The notes: generated by a model from the letters alone, not told the origin. Numbered from the stretch's first letter, positions 27,354-35,744 are shown. The stretch: DNA of 64,000 nucleotides from CAIXQW01 sp046049675 (GCA_046049675.1 JBJORA010000034.1:24224-88223), one strand, 5' to 3'. Numbers and translations: made by a program.

Positions 27354-27389
27354 CAAAAATCCCCAAGCTACTTCTCGCAACTTGGGGAT
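27354..27389 (-). terminator. Rho-independent terminator of the atp operon
   Basis: ATCCCCAAG (27359-27367) and CTTGGGGAT (27381-27389) form a perfect nine-pair stem with a 13-nt loop. On the minus strand a T run (TTTTTG) follows at 27359-27354. It lies 23 nt after the atpA stop and is also stem-symmetric on the other strand. Confidence 0.9.
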
Positions 27390-27412
27390 TCAATTTTTCT
27401 AAATTAATTAAA

Positions 27413-28993
27413 CTACGCTTTGTGCTGAGCTTTGATGCCATCAGCAAGGCTAGTCATTTTAGCTAAATCTTCTTCAGCCAAATTACCCGCTTTGAACGCA
27501 GCTAAAATTTCTGGATGCTTAGCACTCATTTCATTCAAGAACTGCTCTTCAAATGCTCTTACATGCTTTGTAGGAATATCGTTAAGCAAACCATTTGTAC
27601 CTAAGTAGATAATAGCAACTTGCTTTTCTACGCTATACGGAGAAAACTGTGCTTGCTTAAGGATTTCTACGTTACGTGCACCTTTATCAAGTACACTCTT
27701 TGTAGCAGCATCAAGGTCGCCACCAAACTTAGAGAATGCTTCCATCTCACGGTAAAGTGCCTGATCCAACTTAAGCGTACCAGCTACCTTTTTCATACTT
27801 TTAATCTGTGCACTACCACCCACGCGACTTACGCTAATACCAACGTTAATCGCCGGACGAATGCCAGCATTAAATAGATTACTTTCAAGGAATATCTGAC
27901 CATCCGTAATAGAGATTACGTTGGTAGGGATATATGCAGATACGTCACCAGCTTGTGTTTCGATGATTGGTAAGGCTGTTAAGCTACCACCACCCTTCAC
28001 TTTGCCTTTAAGGCTTTCTGGAAGATCGTTCATCTTAGCAGCAATCTCATCTTTGCCAATAACTTTTGCAGCACGCTCAAGTAAACGACTGTGCAAGTAG
28101 AATACGTCACCCGGATAAGCCTCACGACCTGGAGGACGACGCAATAGCAATGATACCTCACGGTAAGCTACCGCTTGCTTACTTAAATCGTCAAATACGA
28201 TTAGTGCAGGACGACCAGTATCGCGGAAATACTCACCAATCGCAGCACCAGCAAATGGCGCATAGAACTGAAGTGGCGCTGGATCGCTAGCACTTGCAGC
28301 AACGATTACAGTGTACTCCATAGCGCCATTGTCTTGTAATGTTTTCATTACCTGAGCAATAGTACTTGCCTTTTGGCCAATCGCTACGTAGATACAATAT
28401 ACAGGCTTACCTGCTTTGAAAAATTCCTTCTGATTGATGATTGTATCAATACAAATAGCAGTCTTACCAGTTTGACGATCACCAATTACAAGCTCACGCT
28501 GCCCACGACCAATTGGAATCATCGCATCAATGCTCTTGATACCCGTTTGAAGTGGTTCTTTAACTGGTTCACGGAAAATTACACCTGGTGCTTTACGCTC
28601 CAATGGCATTTCAAATAACTCGCCGCTAATTGGACCTTTACCATCAATTGGTTCGCCCAATGTATTAATAACACGACCTACAAGACCTTCGCCAGCTTTG
28701 ATACTTGCGATGATACCTGTACGCTTTACTTTTTGACCTTCTTTGATGCCTTTGCTTTCACCCATCAATACCACACCCACATTGTCTTCTTCTAAGTTTA
28801 GGGCAATAGCACGTACACCGCTTTCGAACTCTACAAGCTCACCACTGCGCACACCGTTAAGGCCATATACACGAGCAATACCATCGCCCACTTGTAATAC
28901 GGTACCTATTTCTTCAAGATCGGCACTTTGGTTGAAGTTGCTTAACTGCTGACGCAGGATTGATGAAATTTCATCTGGTTTTATCTCTATCAT
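27413..28993 (-). CDS. atpA: ATP synthase F1 subunit alpha
   Basis: A 526-residue non-catalytic nucleotide-binding subunit of the F1 hexamer at the inner face of the membrane. The Walker A motif GDRQTGKTA is at 171-179 and the Walker B region LIVFDDLSKQ near 262-271. The alpha signature PAINVGISVSRVGG includes the arginine finger of this family (SRVGG) near 372. The start MIEIKPDEIS is typical of Bacteroidota alpha subunits. It is the last gene of atpB-E-F-H-A: a strong terminator follows and atpG, which usually comes next in related genomes, is absent here. Confidence 0.98.
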   Translation of the reverse strand: MIEIKPDEISSILRQQLSNFNQSADLEEIGTVLQVGDGIARVYGLNGVRSGELVEFESGVRAIALNLEEDNVGVVLMGESKGIKEGQKVKRTGIIASIKAGEGLVGRVINTLGEPIDGKGPISGELFEMPLERKAPGVIFREPVKEPLQTGIKSIDAMIPIGRGQRELVIGDRQTGKTAICIDTIINQKEFFKAGKPVYCIYVAIGQKASTIAQVMKTLQDNGAMEYTVIVAASASDPAPLQFYAPFAGAAIGEYFRDTGRPALIVFDDLSKQAVAYREVSLLLRRPPGREAYPGDVFYLHSRLLERAAKVIGKDEIAAKMNDLPESLKGKVKGGGSLTALPIIETQAGDVSAYIPTNVISITDGQIFLESNLFNAGIRPAINVGISVSRVGGSAQIKSMKKVAGTLKLDQALYREMEAFSKFGGDLDAATKSVLDKGARNVEILKQAQFSPYSVEKQVAIIYLGTNGLLNDIPTKHVRAFEEQFLNEMSAKHPEILAAFKAGNLAEEDLAKMTSLADGIKAQHKA

Positions 28994-29012
28994 GATTCGT
29001 GAGGTTTTTTAA

Positions 29013-29576
29013 TTATCTAATATTTGGTACGTAAATATTTTGTAAGAATTGTTTTTTGATATCGCGTAAATCGCGTGCTACACTCGCATCAAATAATTTG
29101 TTGTTAGCTTCTAACACAAAGCCGCCAATCAATTTTTCGTTTACTGTAACTTGTAAGTCGATTTTTGCACCTTGTAATTGTGCAGTAATCTTATCGGTAA
29201 TAGCTGCTTTTTCTGCATCGTTTAGTTCGTGCGCAGTTGTGAGCTTTACAGTAGTCACATTGTTGCGCTGCTTGTGCATTTCTATATAGCTCTCCATTAT
29301 CTCTGGCAAAGCAGCTTCACGGCTTTTGTTTACTACTAATGTGATAAACTTTTCAGTAATGGCATTAACCTTGCCGCCAATTAATTCTTTGAAGATGGCA
29401 TTCTTTTTATCTGCCTTTATAACCGGACTCTTTACAAAATTTGTAAAGTCTGCACTAGCCTTAAACATAGCGCTAAGTCCTTTTGCGTCTTCATTTAGCG
29501 CATCTACTGCGTTTTGTTCAACGGCAATGTCCATCAAACTTTTTGCGTAGCGCCCTGCTAAACGTGGATTTTGCAT
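29013..29576 (-). CDS. atpH: ATP synthase F1 subunit delta (OSCP)
   Basis: A 187-residue peripheral-stalk subunit linking subunit b to the top of the alpha/beta hexamer. The opening PRLAGRYAKSLMDIAVEQ and the C-terminal LQVTVNEKLIGGFVLEANNKLFDASV are the two best conserved blocks of the family; the latter carries the signature LIGGFxL. It lies between atpF (24-nt gap) and atpA (19-nt gap) in the operon. The C-terminal tail RDLRDIKKQF is also usual. Start ATG at 29576. Confidence 0.95.
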   Translation of the reverse strand: MQNPRLAGRYAKSLMDIAVEQNAVDALNEDAKGLSAMFKASADFTNFVKSPVIKADKKNAIFKELIGGKVNAITEKFITLVVNKSREAALPEIMESYIEMHKQRNNVTTVKLTTAHELNDAEKAAITDKITAQLQGAKIDLQVTVNEKLIGGFVLEANNKLFDASVARDLRDIKKQFLQNIYVPNIR

Positions 29577-29600
29577 ACTGTTATTATTATTGGTTTAGTA

Positions 29601-30095
29601 CTAGTTCAATTTAATTTCAGATGCCAATGTGCCGATATAAGCTTCTTGTGCTTTCTTATCAGACAATTCTTTGCGAAGCACTTTTTCGCTCACTTCTATC
29701 ACCAAATTACCAACGTCGTTTTTAATAGCTGTTAAAGCAGCCATTTTTTCGTTTTGGATTTGAAGACGTGCTTCTGCCATGATCTTGTCTGCTTTTTCGC
29801 GCGCTTCAGTTGCTGCTTCGTTTACTATTTTGTCTTTGGCTTCTTTAGCTTCTTTCAAAATAGCACTGCGCTCTTCGCGTGCTTGTACAAGCAATTGCTC
29901 GTGCTCGCTTTTCATATTAGCCATTTCTGCCTTTACTTTTTCGGCAGAAGCTATACTTTCGGCAATGCTCTTTTCGCGCTCATTAAGCGTTTCTAAAATT
30001 GGCTTCCAGGCGTATTTCTTAAGGATAAAAAATACAACCAAGAACGCTACTGCGCCCCAAAAAAATATCCCAAACCCAGGTATTAATAATTCCAT
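29601..30095 (-). CDS. atpF: ATP synthase F0 subunit b
   Basis: A 164-residue peripheral-stalk subunit. One membrane helix at residues 8-26 (FGIFFWGAVAFLVVFFIL) is followed by a long, highly charged helix (KAEMANMKSEHEQLL, AREERSAILKEAKEAK) that dimerises as a coiled coil and binds delta at its C-terminus. The start MELLIPGFGIFFW is standard for the phylum. It lies downstream of atpE across an 89-nt gap that contains a terminator-like hairpin, so its expression may be set below that of atpE. Confidence 0.95.
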   Translation of the reverse strand: MELLIPGFGIFFWGAVAFLVVFFILKKYAWKPILETLNEREKSIAESIASAEKVKAEMANMKSEHEQLLVQAREERSAILKEAKEAKDKIVNEAATEAREKADKIMAEARLQIQNEKMAALTAIKNDVGNLVIEVSEKVLRKELSDKKAQEAYIGTLASEIKLN

Positions 30096-30126
30096 TACTT
30101 TTTTATATTTCTAGTTGTTGTGTTTG

Positions 30127-30166
30127 AAAAAAACTGTGCCATTGGCCCTTTGCGTCTGGCACAGTT
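30127..30166 (-). terminator. Terminator-like hairpin between atpE and atpF
   Basis: On the minus strand AACTGTGCC (30166-30158) pairs perfectly with GGCACAGTT (30140-30132), enclosing a 17-nt loop, and is followed by seven T residues (30133-30127). It lies 18 nt after the atpE stop and about 30 nt before atpF. It has the form of an intrinsic terminator but sits inside a conserved operon, so partial read-through or an mRNA-stabilising role is more likely than full termination. Confidence 0.75.
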
Positions 30167-30184
30167 CACTTTTGTTCTTAACTC

Positions 30185-30433
30185 TTACTTTGAGAATACA
30201 GCTAATAGACCAGCGATAACGGCAAACAAGGCAACACCCTCTACAAGGGCTGCTGCAAGGATCATGTTTGAACGAATTTCGCCTGCTACTTCTGGTTGGC
30301 GTGCAATGCTCTCAAGAGCACCCTTACCGATGTTACCCACACCTACGCCAGCGCCTAATGCAGCGATACCTGCACCGATAGCACCACCAGCTGCTGCTGT
30401 TCCGTCAAGAAGAATTGTTGTTAAGATTGACAT
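30185..30433 (-). CDS. atpE: ATP synthase F0 subunit c
   Basis: An 82-residue c-ring subunit. Two helices are joined by the polar loop ARQPE: the first has the glycine-rich AGGAIGAGIAALGAGVGVG needed for tight ring packing, and the second carries the ion-binding Glu in ALVEGVALFAVIAG. No extra Na+-type Gln/Ser pattern is obvious, so H+ coupling is the default reading. Start: ATG 30433 (MSILTTILLDG) is chosen; 13 codons upstream in the frame would overlap atpB and do not resemble a c subunit. A strong hairpin follows the stop codon. Confidence 0.96.
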   Translation of the reverse strand: MSILTTILLDGTAAAGGAIGAGIAALGAGVGVGNIGKGALESIARQPEVAGEIRSNMILAAALVEGVALFAVIAGLLAVFSK

Positions 30434-30461
30434 GATATATTTGGTTTTAAAAGTGACGTGA

Positions 30462-31721
30462 TTAATGTGCAATGTTTTTACCTACTTCGCCATGGGCATC
30501 ATGGTGGGCATCGTCGTGATGATGCTCTTCAATAGCCTGGCCGATAAACACTGCTGAAAGGTTAGTAAAAATAAATGCTTGAATTGCTGCAACTAATAAT
30601 TCAATAAAGAACATGAAAATGGTAAACGGTACACTGATAAGTATGCTACCAATACCAACTCCCGTATTAAACTGCTTTGTGAATATAAAAATGAGCGACA
30701 ATACACAAAGTATAATTGTGTGACCTGCAAAAATGTTTGCGAATAAACGTAAACACAATGCCACTGGCTTAATAAATATGCCAAGAATTTCAATAGGCAC
30801 AAGAATAAACTTAATAGCCAAAGGCACACCTGGAGGGTTTAAGGTATGGCCCCAGAAGTATTTCTTGCTACTAAATAGCATGACAACAAAGTATACCAAG
30901 GCTAGCATAGCGGTAAATGCGATATTGCCAGTAAGGTTAAAACCAAATGGCAACAAGCCTAACAAGTTATTGATCCACACAAAAAAGAAAATGGTAAGCA
31001 ACAACGGCATATACTTCGTATGCGCAGCCCCTAAGAAAGGACGTGCAACATTATCACGTATAAATGTAATGATTGGTTCAATTGCATTTTGAATACCTGT
31101 TGGCGCTTTTGTAGTGCCATTGCGTTTGCTACGCTTTGCAACTGCAAACATCACGCTCAATAAGATAGCAATGCTGATAAACATGCTAAATACATTTTTT
31201 GTAATACTAAAGTCGTAAATGCCAGCTTTAGAACCTGTATCTGCATTAACGATTTCCTCTTTAATACCATCGCTTAAATCGCGACTAAGCTTGTAGCCAT
31301 TGTAAGCCTCGCTTTGGCCAAACTGTGAACCATGGCCTTTATGCACGTGGCCAAATTTATTGCTCAAAAAAGCACTGAAGCCTTTAGCTTGATCGTAGAT
31401 TAGTACTGGCAATGGCACACTTACAGCATGACCTTTCCAATCTAGGATATGCCAATCGTGCTTGTCGCCAACGTGATCAAATAATATTTCTTTGATATCA
31501 ATGCCTTCTTCCTTGCTTTCGCCTCCGTGGGCAGGCTCGCTATGTCCAGCATCGGCAGTATGTGCTTCGCCACCATGCTCAGGAGAAGCAGTAGGCTCGT
31601 GCGTAGGAGGTGTAGCACTAGGTGTAGTATGCGGGTCTTGTGCCAGCGCAGCAATGCTAAGTAGCACTGCAAACACTACCATTCCAAGGAATTTTGCCAT
31701 ATATGTAAAAATGCGGACCAT
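30462..31721 (-). CDS. atpB: ATP synthase F0 subunit a, long His-rich form
   Basis: A 419-residue subunit, much longer than the ~270 of E. coli. Residues 8-28 form a signal-like helix. A periplasmic stretch to about 185 is rich in His, Pro and Glu (HEPTASPEHGGEAHTADAGH). The membrane core then has the essential arginine in LCLRLFANIFAGHTI, facing the c ring. The C-terminus is again His-rich (EEHHHDDAHHDAHGE). N-terminal extensions of this kind are common in Bacteroidota AtpB; the His content is a striking local feature. ATG 31700 (MAKFLGMVVF) is an alternative start. First gene of the operon with a good promoter; no atpI or atpZ precedes it. Confidence 0.95.
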   Translation of the reverse strand: MVRIFTYMAKFLGMVVFAVLLSIAALAQDPHTTPSATPPTHEPTASPEHGGEAHTADAGHSEPAHGGESKEEGIDIKEILFDHVGDKHDWHILDWKGHAVSVPLPVLIYDQAKGFSAFLSNKFGHVHKGHGSQFGQSEAYNGYKLSRDLSDGIKEEIVNADTGSKAGIYDFSITKNVFSMFISIAILLSVMFAVAKRSKRNGTTKAPTGIQNAIEPIITFIRDNVARPFLGAAHTKYMPLLLTIFFFVWINNLLGLLPFGFNLTGNIAFTAMLALVYFVVMLFSSKKYFWGHTLNPPGVPLAIKFILVPIEILGIFIKPVALCLRLFANIFAGHTIILCVLSLIFIFTKQFNTGVGIGSILISVPFTIFMFFIELLVAAIQAFIFTNLSAVFIGQAIEEHHHDDAHHDAHGEVGKNIAH

Positions 31722-31740
31722 TTAGTTGCTAAATCGCGCG

Positions 31741-31771
31741 CAAAGGTAGCCAAAAGCACAGCGCTACACAA
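31741..31771 (-). promoter_or_regulatory. Promoter of the atp operon
   Basis: TTG (31771-31769), a 20-nt spacer and TACCTTTG (31748-31741) on the minus strand match the Bacteroidota consensus. Transcription would start near 31736, giving a 5' leader of about 15 nt (or 35 nt if ATG 31700 is used). Confidence 0.7.
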
Positions 31772-31937
31772 TGCGCAAGGGCTTCATTATGAGCGAAATC
31801 AGGGTAAGAATGCTCATGAAAGTAGATTCGCAAAATGTGAACAATTACAATTTTATGTGCCAAAAAGCTTTATTGAGCCTCATCAAAAAAAGTAGGTCGC
31901 TATACGAAATTAGTGCCAGTGCGAGCAGGCGACGGGC

Positions 31938-31945
31938 TACCTTTA
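31938..31945 (+). promoter_or_regulatory. -7-like box TACCTTTA next to the DUF4197 start
   Basis: TACCTTTA, one base off TAnnTTTG, ends five nt before ATG 31951. It supports this ATG over the longer open frame that begins at 31771. Confidence 0.4.
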
Positions 31946-31950
31946 CGCCA

Positions 31951-32655
31951 ATGAAAAAAATAGTAGCACTTTTTAGCTTTTTGGTGATGTTTGCAAGCTG
32001 CGACGTATTGCAACAAATGAATATCCCACTTACTGAGGCCGATGTAGCCAATGGCTTGAAAGATGCCCTTGTACAAGGTGTAAATCGCGGAGCAGGCAAT
32101 TTATTTAGTGTGCAAGCCAATGGCAATGCAGGTTTGTTGAACGAATTATTACCTCCAGATGTGGCTAAAGCGCTAGAATTAGCTAAATCGCTAGGCCTTT
32201 CGCCAAAAATTGAGCAATTAAGCAAAACATTAAATACAGCTGCTATCAATAGCGCTCAAAAGGCTGTGCCAATATTTGTGAATGGTATTAGAGGCATGAG
32301 CATTACGGATGCATGGGGCATATTGCGTGGCAGTCAAAATAGCGCCACTCAGTTCTTGCGCACTTCTACGAGTAATAATTTGGTTGCGGCAGTTACGCCT
32401 GAAGTGGGTACCGTTTTTAGTAGCTTAGGTCTCAAGAATACACTTTTAGAAAACCTAGGCAGCAAAAACCAATTGCTAAAGCCGCTGGATATTGACATGC
32501 GTGCCCTACTTGCTAGCCTCGTATGCAACAAGATGTACGATAAAATTGGCGAAGAAGAAGTACGCATTCGTACTGATTTGAGTGCTCGCAGTACAGCCCT
32601 GATGCAACGTGTGTTTGCTGCACAAACAGCACCTGCTCCGCAGCCAGGCCGCTAA
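31951..32655 (+). CDS. DUF4197-like lipoprotein
   Basis: The frame is open from 31771, but ATG 31951 gives a clean lipoprotein signal: MKKIVALFSFLVMFASC, with Cys17 as lipidation site. The 234-residue protein matches the pattern of DUF4197: LTEADVANGLKDALVQGVNRGAG near the start, PDVAKALELAKSLGL, AQKAVPIFVNGIRGMSITDAWGIL in the middle, and VCNKMYDKIGEEEVRIRTD at the end. No biochemical role is known for the family. It is mostly helical. It stands alone, divergent from the atp operon and converging with the flavin reductase gene only four bases away. Confidence 0.85.
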   Translation: MKKIVALFSFLVMFASCDVLQQMNIPLTEADVANGLKDALVQGVNRGAGNLFSVQANGNAGLLNELLPPDVAKALELAKSLGLSPKIEQLSKTLNTAAINSAQKAVPIFVNGIRGMSITDAWGILRGSQNSATQFLRTSTSNNLVAAVTPEVGTVFSSLGLKNTLLENLGSKNQLLKPLDIDMRALLASLVCNKMYDKIGEEEVRIRTDLSARSTALMQRVFAAQTAPAPQPGR

Positions 32656-32659
32656 GCGC

Positions 32660-33376
32660 TTAGCCATACAATTCAAAATGCACGGCAGATTTGTCGTAAC
32701 CGAGTGCAGTAAGTGTGCTGCGTGCTTCGTCTATCATAGCACGCCAGCCGCATAGCATAAATTGCGCGTTTGGTTTATCGGCGCAAAGTGTTTTATAAAC
32801 TTCGTGTACATAACCCATTTTGCCAGACCATTGCTCTCTACTTAGCACAGGTATAAATTTGAAATTAGGCATCTCATTTTGCAAATCGCTGAGGACCTGA
32901 TTGTACAAAATATCTGACTGCACTCGTGTGCCAAAAATGAGGTAGATATTGCCGTGAGGAATAGCATTTGCTTTAAGGTAATGCACCATGCTATGGAAAG
33001 GGGCAATGCCAGTACCTGTGCATACCAAGAATAAATCTTGCGGCAACGGCTCTGGCAATGTAAAATGACCGAGTGCGCCTTTGAAACTAAGCTCCGTGCC
33101 AACTTTTACTTCGTTGAATAGATATGTGGTGCCCAAACCGCCTTCTAATAGTACAATAAGTAACTCAAAAGTATTTGTGCCATTAGGCGCACTAGCGATG
33201 CTATAGCTGCGCAGGCGTTTGTTTTTCTTTTCGTGAATAGGTAAATCGAGTGTTACAAATTGCCCTGGCTTGAAATCAAAAACTTCTAGTTCTGGTACTT
33301 GTAAAACAAAGCGACGCGTATTATGTGTCTCTTGATGGATGGCTGTAACAACGGCAATTCTATCGGGTAGTAGCAT
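32660..33376 (-). CDS. Ferredoxin/flavodoxin--NADP+ reductase-like oxidoreductase
   Basis: A 238-residue flavoprotein of the FNR family. The FAD-binding motif RxYS appears as RSYS at 56-59, followed by the isoalloxazine-side SxASxP. The nucleotide-binding VCTGTGIAPFHSM is at 118-130 and the C-terminal C-G-W-R-A-M-I block near 214 contacts NAD(P). There is no fused 2Fe-2S ferredoxin or globin domain, so electrons go to a separate partner such as ferredoxin. Candidates for function include ferredoxin reduction or phenol-type oxygenase reductase; the neighbours do not decide. No good promoter was seen in the 182-nt upstream gap. Confidence 0.85.
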   Translation of the reverse strand: MLLPDRIAVVTAIHQETHNTRRFVLQVPELEVFDFKPGQFVTLDLPIHEKKNKRLRSYSIASAPNGTNTFELLIVLLEGGLGTTYLFNEVKVGTELSFKGALGHFTLPEPLPQDLFLVCTGTGIAPFHSMVHYLKANAIPHGNIYLIFGTRVQSDILYNQVLSDLQNEMPNFKFIPVLSREQWSGKMGYVHEVYKTLCADKPNAQFMLCGWRAMIDEARSTLTALGYDKSAVHFELYG

Positions 33377-33558
33377 TTTGATGCGCGTTTAATGAGTGAA
33401 AACTTTTGACTAATAAAATTATTTTTTGTTACAGTTTTTACAGCAAACAAGATGCGGATGGGCTACAAAAACTACTACAACAAATATACATCTTATCAGG
33501 CACAATGTATTGAATGTGCTTTACAAAAATGATGGTCTCATAATGCGTAGCAAAGGAA

Positions 33559-34161
33559 CTATAAATCGTCTTCGGTAACTTTATAGCATAGTCCAAATTG
33601 CACAATGCTGCGTGCCATGCCTAATTCTGCATAAATGCCTATGTTGTCGTTAAAGTAAAATCTAGAGCCTAGCGTTACCTCGAAGCCTAAGCGCGGATTG
33701 CCTAAATCATAAGGCTTAAAAAATGGGTCGTTGGTCTTAAAGTTATTACCGCCAAAACCGTATCCTAGGCCAATGCCAATATATGGATCAAATCGTTTCT
33801 TATTGCCTAAATGTAAATTGGATCGAATATTTAATTTTGTACTAGCGAATCTTAAATCGTAGTCGTAGCCAGCATTTGCAAAAATTGCTCTGCTAGTAAT
33901 ATAATTGACGCTAAGGCCTACCCCAATTCGTCGAGATAAGCCGAGCTCAAATTTGCCATGAAGTGGACCGGCTTTTTGTTGGGTAATTACTGCGTTAGGG
34001 TAATCTTCTTGCACAAAGCCAAATAACACCTTGGCACCGTTAGGCGTACCAATACCGATGCTTGTTACCAAAGCTCCTTTTTCAAATACTTGGGCTTGTA
34101 CAAGCTGCGTGTATGCAAAGATTAGCAGCAGCGAAATAACTGTTTTACAGGAGATGCTCAA
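33559..34161 (-). CDS. Small outer-membrane beta-barrel protein (paralogue 1)
   Basis: A 200-residue protein starting at TTG 34161 (no in-frame ATG gives the signal peptide). The signal segment SCKTVISLLLIFAYTQLVQA is followed by VFEKGALVTSIGIG and about eight amphipathic strands with Gly/aromatic ends, typical of an OmpX/OmpA-size barrel. Its neighbour at 34284 is a clear paralogue: both share FEKG/FDKG..V.S.G.G.PN, GxxHxKFExGxSRRxGxGLSxN, STKxNxRSNxHLGN..RFDPYxGxGxGYG and NIGxYxExGxAxxxxQFGLxYK. A -7 box TACATTTG is at 34203-34196. Ligand or function unknown. Confidence 0.75.
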   Translation of the reverse strand: MSISCKTVISLLLIFAYTQLVQAQVFEKGALVTSIGIGTPNGAKVLFGFVQEDYPNAVITQQKAGPLHGKFELGLSRRIGVGLSVNYITSRAIFANAGYDYDLRFASTKLNIRSNLHLGNKKRFDPYIGIGLGYGFGGNNFKTNDPFFKPYDLGNPRLGFEVTLGSRFYFNDNIGIYAELGMARSIVQFGLCYKVTEDDL

Positions 34162-34195
34162 AACACTATGATTTTCTATTGATATTCTGCTACAT

Positions 34196-34203
34196 CAAAT
34201 GTA
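34196..34203 (-). promoter_or_regulatory. -7 box TACATTTG of the barrel gene at 34161
   Basis: An exact TAnnTTTG match on the minus strand, 34 nt before the TTG start. It lies just downstream of the terminator of the paralogous gene, so the two paralogues are separate transcription units. Confidence 0.5.
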
Positions 34204-34228
34204 CTAGAAAACTAACACTTGCAACCAC

Positions 34229-34259
34229 AAAAAAAGCGAGCCGTATAATGACTCGCTTT
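34229..34259 (-). terminator. Rho-independent terminator after barrel paralogue 2
   Basis: AAAGCGAG (34233-34240) and CTCGCTTT (34252-34259) form an eight-pair stem with an 11-nt loop. On the minus strand it runs into seven T residues at 34235-34229. It starts 24 nt after the stop at 34284. Confidence 0.85.
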
Positions 34260-34283
34260 ATGGTTGATTGATGTTTTGCGATC

Positions 34284-34889
34284 TTATCTGTCGCCGCCGC
34301 CAAGTTTGTAATTTAAGCCAAACTGTGCCCAACCTTTAGCAGGGCCCACTTCCAAATACAAACCAATATTGTCTGTAACAAAAAAACGGAAGCCTGCTGT
34401 TGCTTCGAAGCCGAATGAAGCACCATAGTCAAATGGCTTAAAATTTGGATCAGTAGATGAGCCCGCATTTGCTCTAATACCATAACCTATACCAGCACCA
34501 AAATAAGGGTCAAATCTATCGCTATTGCCAAGATGAATATTTGAACGCAAATTGAACTTTGTGCTTGAATACTTAGCCGTATATGTATAGCCTGCTTCAC
34601 TAAAATCTACAGCACTGTTTTCGTGGTTGATACTAAGGCCAAAACCAAAGCGGCGTGACATGCCGTACTCAAATTTTGCATGTATTGGTCCCAGGCCTCT
34701 TTTGGCATCAATGGTAGCAAATGGATATCCTAGAATTGCGCGAGCTTCCATGCCTGTTTTTGAAATATTTGGAAAACCATAGCCGAGGCTGGCTACCATT
34801 ACTCCTTTGTCAAATGCTTGCGCTTGTGCTTGCTGTGCCGCTCCCGCTAGAAGGACAGCAGCGATTGCTGTTGTTACTAATTTTTTCAT
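34284..34889 (-). CDS. Small outer-membrane beta-barrel protein (paralogue 2)
   Basis: A 201-residue protein with a clear signal peptide (MKKLVTTAIAAVLLAGAAQQAQA). It is collinear with the paralogue at 33559 along its whole length, including SRRFGFGLSIN, NLRSNIHLGNSDRFDPY and the C-terminal QFGLNYK strand end. It ends in a Gly-rich KLGGGDR tail rather than a terminal aromatic. Such 20-kDa barrels are common in the phylum and uncharacterised. It has its own -7 box (TATATTTG, 34922-34915) and terminator. Confidence 0.78.
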   Translation of the reverse strand: MKKLVTTAIAAVLLAGAAQQAQAQAFDKGVMVASLGYGFPNISKTGMEARAILGYPFATIDAKRGLGPIHAKFEYGMSRRFGFGLSINHENSAVDFSEAGYTYTAKYSSTKFNLRSNIHLGNSDRFDPYFGAGIGYGIRANAGSSTDPNFKPFDYGASFGFEATAGFRFFVTDNIGLYLEVGPAKGWAQFGLNYKLGGGDR

Positions 34890-34914
34890 TATTTAATACT
34901 GTTTATATTAGCAT

Positions 34915-34922
34915 CAAATATA
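34915..34922 (-). promoter_or_regulatory. -7 box TATATTTG of barrel paralogue 2
   Basis: An exact TAnnTTTG match on the minus strand, 25 nt before ATG 34889. The -33 region has no perfect TTG at the expected distance. Confidence 0.5.
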
Positions 34923-35090
34923 GGAGCCATTCCTTAATTCGCTAAGCACATTTACTAACAATCATTTATCCTCATTAGCTGAGCATACTCAATAATGTGG
35001 CGTAATTGCTGGCACTAATGGTAATAGCACAAACGCCAAGCTAAAAGAAAGCTTGATAATCAATAAATTAGGAGAAATTTTGCAAGTAGC

Positions 35091-35744
35091 CTAGCCTGGC
35101 ATTCTGCTGATAACGCTCTTGAACTGATTAATCTGTTCGCGTATTTGCTCATTTTTTGGCTTACAAGCCACGGCTTTATTAAAATATAATTTTGTACTTC
35201 TAAAATCGCGTTTGCTGGCACTTATATTGCTCAACATAAGGTAGGCACCTGCTTCGCTGTCTTTGTCGGGCAAACCTACTTGCAGTGCTTTCTTGGCGTG
35301 CTCGTTGGCTTCTTTCATATTGCCTTTGCGCAATGCTATTGTTGCCAATTGCAAATACGCTGTTCCTTCAACTTCTTTTTGAGATCCGTTTTCTAAACTC
35401 TTTTTGATATTGGCCTCGGCATCCTCATAATTATCGCTCAATGTATTAAACTGGCTTTGCATCATATAGTAAGCACTGCGCACTGGTTTGTACAACCAGT
35501 CTGGCTTGCTCACCTTACTCAACAAAAATTTAGCGTCATCCATATCGCCACTTTCTACACTTTTTTGCAATAAAGTAATTGGACCAATTAAAAAGTGTGC
35601 AACGATAACTAATATACCAACGATGAAAAATAACCAGCTGTAGTAAATACCGTGCTTTACAAAAAATGTAATAAGCAAACCTGCAATAATGGTTGCTATG
35701 CCTATAGGTAAACGATTGAGAACAATGAGTCTGCGCAGGTTCAT
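35091..35744 (-). CDS. Membrane-anchored TPR protein
   Basis: Start at ATG 35744 (MNLRRLIVLNRLP). The frame is open to 35795, but a promoter box lies at 35778-35771, inside that extension, so the longer start is unlikely. The 217-residue protein has two membrane helices at about 12-30 and 34-55 (IGIATIIAGLLITFF and YSWLFFIVGILVIVA). A cytoplasmic TPR-type helical domain follows: DDAKFLLSKVSKP, YYMMQSQFNTLSDNYEDAEANI, EGTAYLQLATIALRKGNMKEANEHAKKAL and SKRDFRSTKLYFNKAV. The partner is unknown. The gene is single, with the EGF-like lipoprotein gene upstream in the same direction. Confidence 0.75.
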   Translation of the reverse strand: MNLRRLIVLNRLPIGIATIIAGLLITFFVKHGIYYSWLFFIVGILVIVAHFLIGPITLLQKSVESGDMDDAKFLLSKVSKPDWLYKPVRSAYYMMQSQFNTLSDNYEDAEANIKKSLENGSQKEVEGTAYLQLATIALRKGNMKEANEHAKKALQVGLPDKDSEAGAYLMLSNISASKRDFRSTKLYFNKAVACKPKNEQIREQINQFKSVISRMPG

